A stretch of DNA of 64,000 nucleotides, taken from positions 96,479-160,478 of the forward strand of contig JAXRKN010000009.1 of the NCBI GenBank assembly GCA_038502055.1, given 5' to 3'. Under the pieces are notes generated by a model. The model did not search any database and was not told where the DNA came from. It saw only the letters and a list, made by a program, of their open reading frames with translations. Below are positions 61,714 through 64,000 of the stretch, piece by piece. Every line of letters starts with the position of its first letter. The stretch's first letter is position 1. The DNA is from Tanytarsus gracilentus. Lineage: Eukaryota > Arthropoda > Insecta > Diptera > Chironomidae. The translations under genes were made by a program, and so were the position numbers.

Positions 61714-62020
61714 ATGTTTAGCCGTACTTCCCGCAGCGGACTTTTTTGTTTGTTGTCTTTTTCGTTTCTCATCATAATCTCGCAAGCCAGTGACCAAATA
61801 GATAATGTCACCAGCAATCGGCAGCAGCAAAGTAGTAATAAAATAAATTCAGTGAATATAAACAATGAGAGTGTGACAACGACGCAGTCGGCACTTCCAT
61901 CGTCGAAACGTGATAGTTTAGTGATTAAGCAGAAATATTCAAATTTAAATAATAAATATGAGACACAGTCGTCGGTGACATCGAGTCCATCGATCGGCCT
62001 CTATCCAGGATCCAAGAAAA
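61714..62020 (+). CDS. First coding exon of a secreted or membrane protein (partial)
   Basis: The ATG at 61714 opens 102 codons and runs into a good donor (AAGAAAA|GTGAGTT, phase 1) at 62020/62021. Residues 1-26 form a signal peptide (basic start MFSRTSRSG, hydrophobic LFCLLSFSFLIIIS, cleavage near QAS). The rest is a Ser/Asn/Gln/Thr-rich, probably disordered and glycosylated segment with possible N-glycosylation sites (NVT, NES). A basic pair (KR in PSSKRDSL) could be a proprotein cleavage site. No domain is recognisable yet. The next exon was not found before the end of the window, so the first coding intron is at least 2 kb. Long leader and long intron suggest a regulated developmental or neural gene, but identity is unknown. 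Confidence 0.7.
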
Positions 62021-64000
62021 GTGAGTTGAATTTAATTTATTGAGCGAGGGAGGGTAATTTTTATTAATAATTTTCTAAATTTTCAAAGAGTTCTTAATTG
62101 TCTTAAAAATATTTGATTCAATCAAAAAATTATTTCGTTAAATTGAATTTAACAATTTACCAAGAATATTTTGTTACAATTTAAATTTATTTAAATTCTT
62201 CAATTCTACTCAATCCAAAATATCAGGAAATGACGAATCGATGAAGAATTTTTTAAATTCAAAACTCAAAAGCAATTTTTTAATGACATTTTGTTTGTTT
62301 TAAAAAAAAAAAATTTCTTTCCCTTGCAATTTATAAAAGAAGAAATTTCTGCAAATTGATCTTAATGAAGTTCAATTGACATTGCGTGTGATGATAATTG
62401 GAGTTGCATCTCTAATTGGAAAATTATGTTGTCGATAAGTGCGAAAAATTTCTCGCAATTGCAGTGTTCACATTTATGGAGGCTCGCCTCATTTTTTATC
62501 TCAAACAACTTGAACGTCATTGACATTGAATTAACCTACTCTCTGCTGGTAGGCCGGCACTTAACTTACGCTCAACGAGTAGATGAGAAACAATTTATGT
62601 AATTATGGTCATTCCATAGAGAACCCTTTTTTACAACTATTTTACCTCTCGCTCTGCACCAAAAACTGTCAGACCAACTGTGAACGACAATTAGAATTAA
62701 TTTATTAAAATAAATGGTCCGACTTGTCGAGTTTATTAGTTCAAATGACTTGACTTGCTTCAATCTCTCCCAAGAGAAATCTCAGAGTATGATTTACTCT
62801 TTTGTGTAGATGTCTCGGCTGTCAGTGAACATCACGTGTCAAATGAATTAACTTTTTGAATTTTTTTCACTTTCTTTCACCGCCCTCATTCATCTCGCAC
62901 ACAATACAATGCATCATGTTATGATAGGTGAAGGCAATACGTTTAGATGAAGCAATAAAAAATTGAATAGGATCTGGAGGGTTGAAAATAAAAGTTAACT
63001 TGAATTTTTAAAAATATTTTTCAAATTCTCAACTGCCCTCCCTTGACTCTAACCCTTTTTTCACCTCTTGAGAATTTCAACAAAAATCCATAGAAAAAGA
63101 TAACCAAACAAAAGAGAGAATAATTTTTTTGTGTCGAGTTATGCGCGATGTTGCCACCCTCTCTTTTTTACGACGCTGATGTCAGTTTAGATATATTTTG
63201 TGTAGGTGGAAAAGGAAGGCAAACAATTTTTGCAAGATAAAGCAAATAATCGCTCAAAATACTCTAAAACAAATTACACTTAATTTCATAATTAAAGTTA
63301 AATAGACACCGAGAAATTTCTGCTTTTTGGAGATTTTTAGTTTAGGAAATCTCGGGGTAATTAGAAAAGCTTGTTGTTGTTTGTAATTACACATCCAAAT
63401 AATTGTATTTTATGTTACGCAATTAAACTAATTTCTAGAAAAGCACTAAATTAAGGTTTGCGATAATTTCATTAGCGAATATTCAATTTGATCAAGGGGA
63501 GAAATGTAATTATTTGGTGATTTGCTAATTAAGCAAATTGTGCACTTTGTAAGTGCTGCCAATTTATCGATTTGTCGCAAATTATTTATGTTAAAAGTTT
63601 TTAACGGTATTTTGAATGTTTCTTGCTTTTATTTCGGTTGTCAAATTGCATGTAAAAAATTGTGTTTTTAAGGTTCATAAATTTTGTTGTATTTATAAAT
63701 CAAGGGAAAGAAGCTTAACATTTTTCATGCAAATTAATTCGAATGCAAAATACAATCCCTAGTCCTTAACTGTCTTCTTTTAATTTATAAATTAAATTTA
63801 TCTTGTCTGACTATGGTGCAGGCAGCAGAATCGATTTAAGGGGTTTGTTGGACAATTATGTTTTTTTGATAAAATATTTCTTCTTATAAATTCATTCGAT
63901 CCGCCCAAAAATAAAGAAGAATCACTGAGTCCCACGACGCTTCCTTCTACCATCCCAACTGTGTTGGGCATGAAAGAGAATTGATGCTATCATATTTTAT
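62021..64000 (+). other. First coding intron of the 61714 gene (to window end)
   Basis: AT-rich intronic sequence. No further exon in phase 1 with family features was recognised. The 62572-62763 minus-strand frame is treated as chance. Confidence 0.4.

Overview
This is a stretch of AT-rich eukaryotic, almost certainly insect, nuclear DNA. Genes are split by GT-AG introns, many only 50-110 bases long, with a few multi-kilobase ones. The recognisable proteins (membrin, Seven-in-absentia, FCHo, EFHC and ODAD3 homologues) read like dipteran orthologues; the membrin protein in particular follows what I know of the fly sequence closely. I suspect a non-brachyceran fly (midge, gnat or similar), but nothing here fixes the family. 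All gene models were assembled by eye from reading frames, splice phases and family knowledge.

Layout. 1-1609: 3' part of an EFHC1/2-type axonemal DM10 protein (+). 2040-2099: an orphan first coding exon (+). 2114-2855: membrin/GOSR2 Golgi SNARE (-). 3039-6245: a cluster of three small zinc-finger genes, one BED (-) and two THAP (- and +), with a possible two-exon micropeptide gene (3966-4125, -) between them. 7594-19819: the endocytic adaptor FCHo in 15 coding exons (+), with the single-exon E3 ligase gene sina (9261-10094, +) nested in its first intron. 22068-22493: a small unknown protein (+). 23153-25814: a large secreted, low-complexity, Asn/Gln/Ser/Pro-rich protein with a short Cys-rich head (+). 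37471-40399: ODAD3/CCDC151, an outer-dynein-arm docking protein (+), with an RFX X-box just upstream. 46155-46268: an orphan terminal exon (+). 61714-62020: first coding exon of a secreted or membrane protein (+) whose remainder lies in or beyond the last 2 kb.

The right half (about 26-60 kb) is gene-poor and holds four kinds of apparently non-autonomous mobile element. They are: a 754-bp inverted-repeat element filled with an 18-bp minisatellite (35540-36293); a 1.76-kb foldback-like element with 225-bp terminal inverted repeats and internal arrays (42502-44259); two Helentron/DINE-like elements, one with five 120-bp tandem repeats (47521-48588) and a short inverted relative (53370-53628); and a 1044-bp near-perfect palindrome with two 485-bp arms (55128-56171). 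No transposase was seen in any of them.

The most striking structural signal is a pair of duplicated blocks, A and B, at 29.5-30.3 kb. Both recur in inverted orientation but in the same left-to-right order at 49.2-50.0 kb. That is the pattern expected at the two breakpoints of a chromosomal inversion made by staggered breaks, and it would make the 19.5 kb between them, including ODAD3 and two of the element families, an inverted segment.

Functionally the genes are a mixture: two axonemal/ciliary genes (EFHC, ODAD3), two membrane-traffic genes (membrin, FCHo), one ubiquitin ligase, three putative DNA-binding proteins and several secreted or unknown products. No prokaryote-style operon, CRISPR array, rRNA or convincing tRNA was seen.
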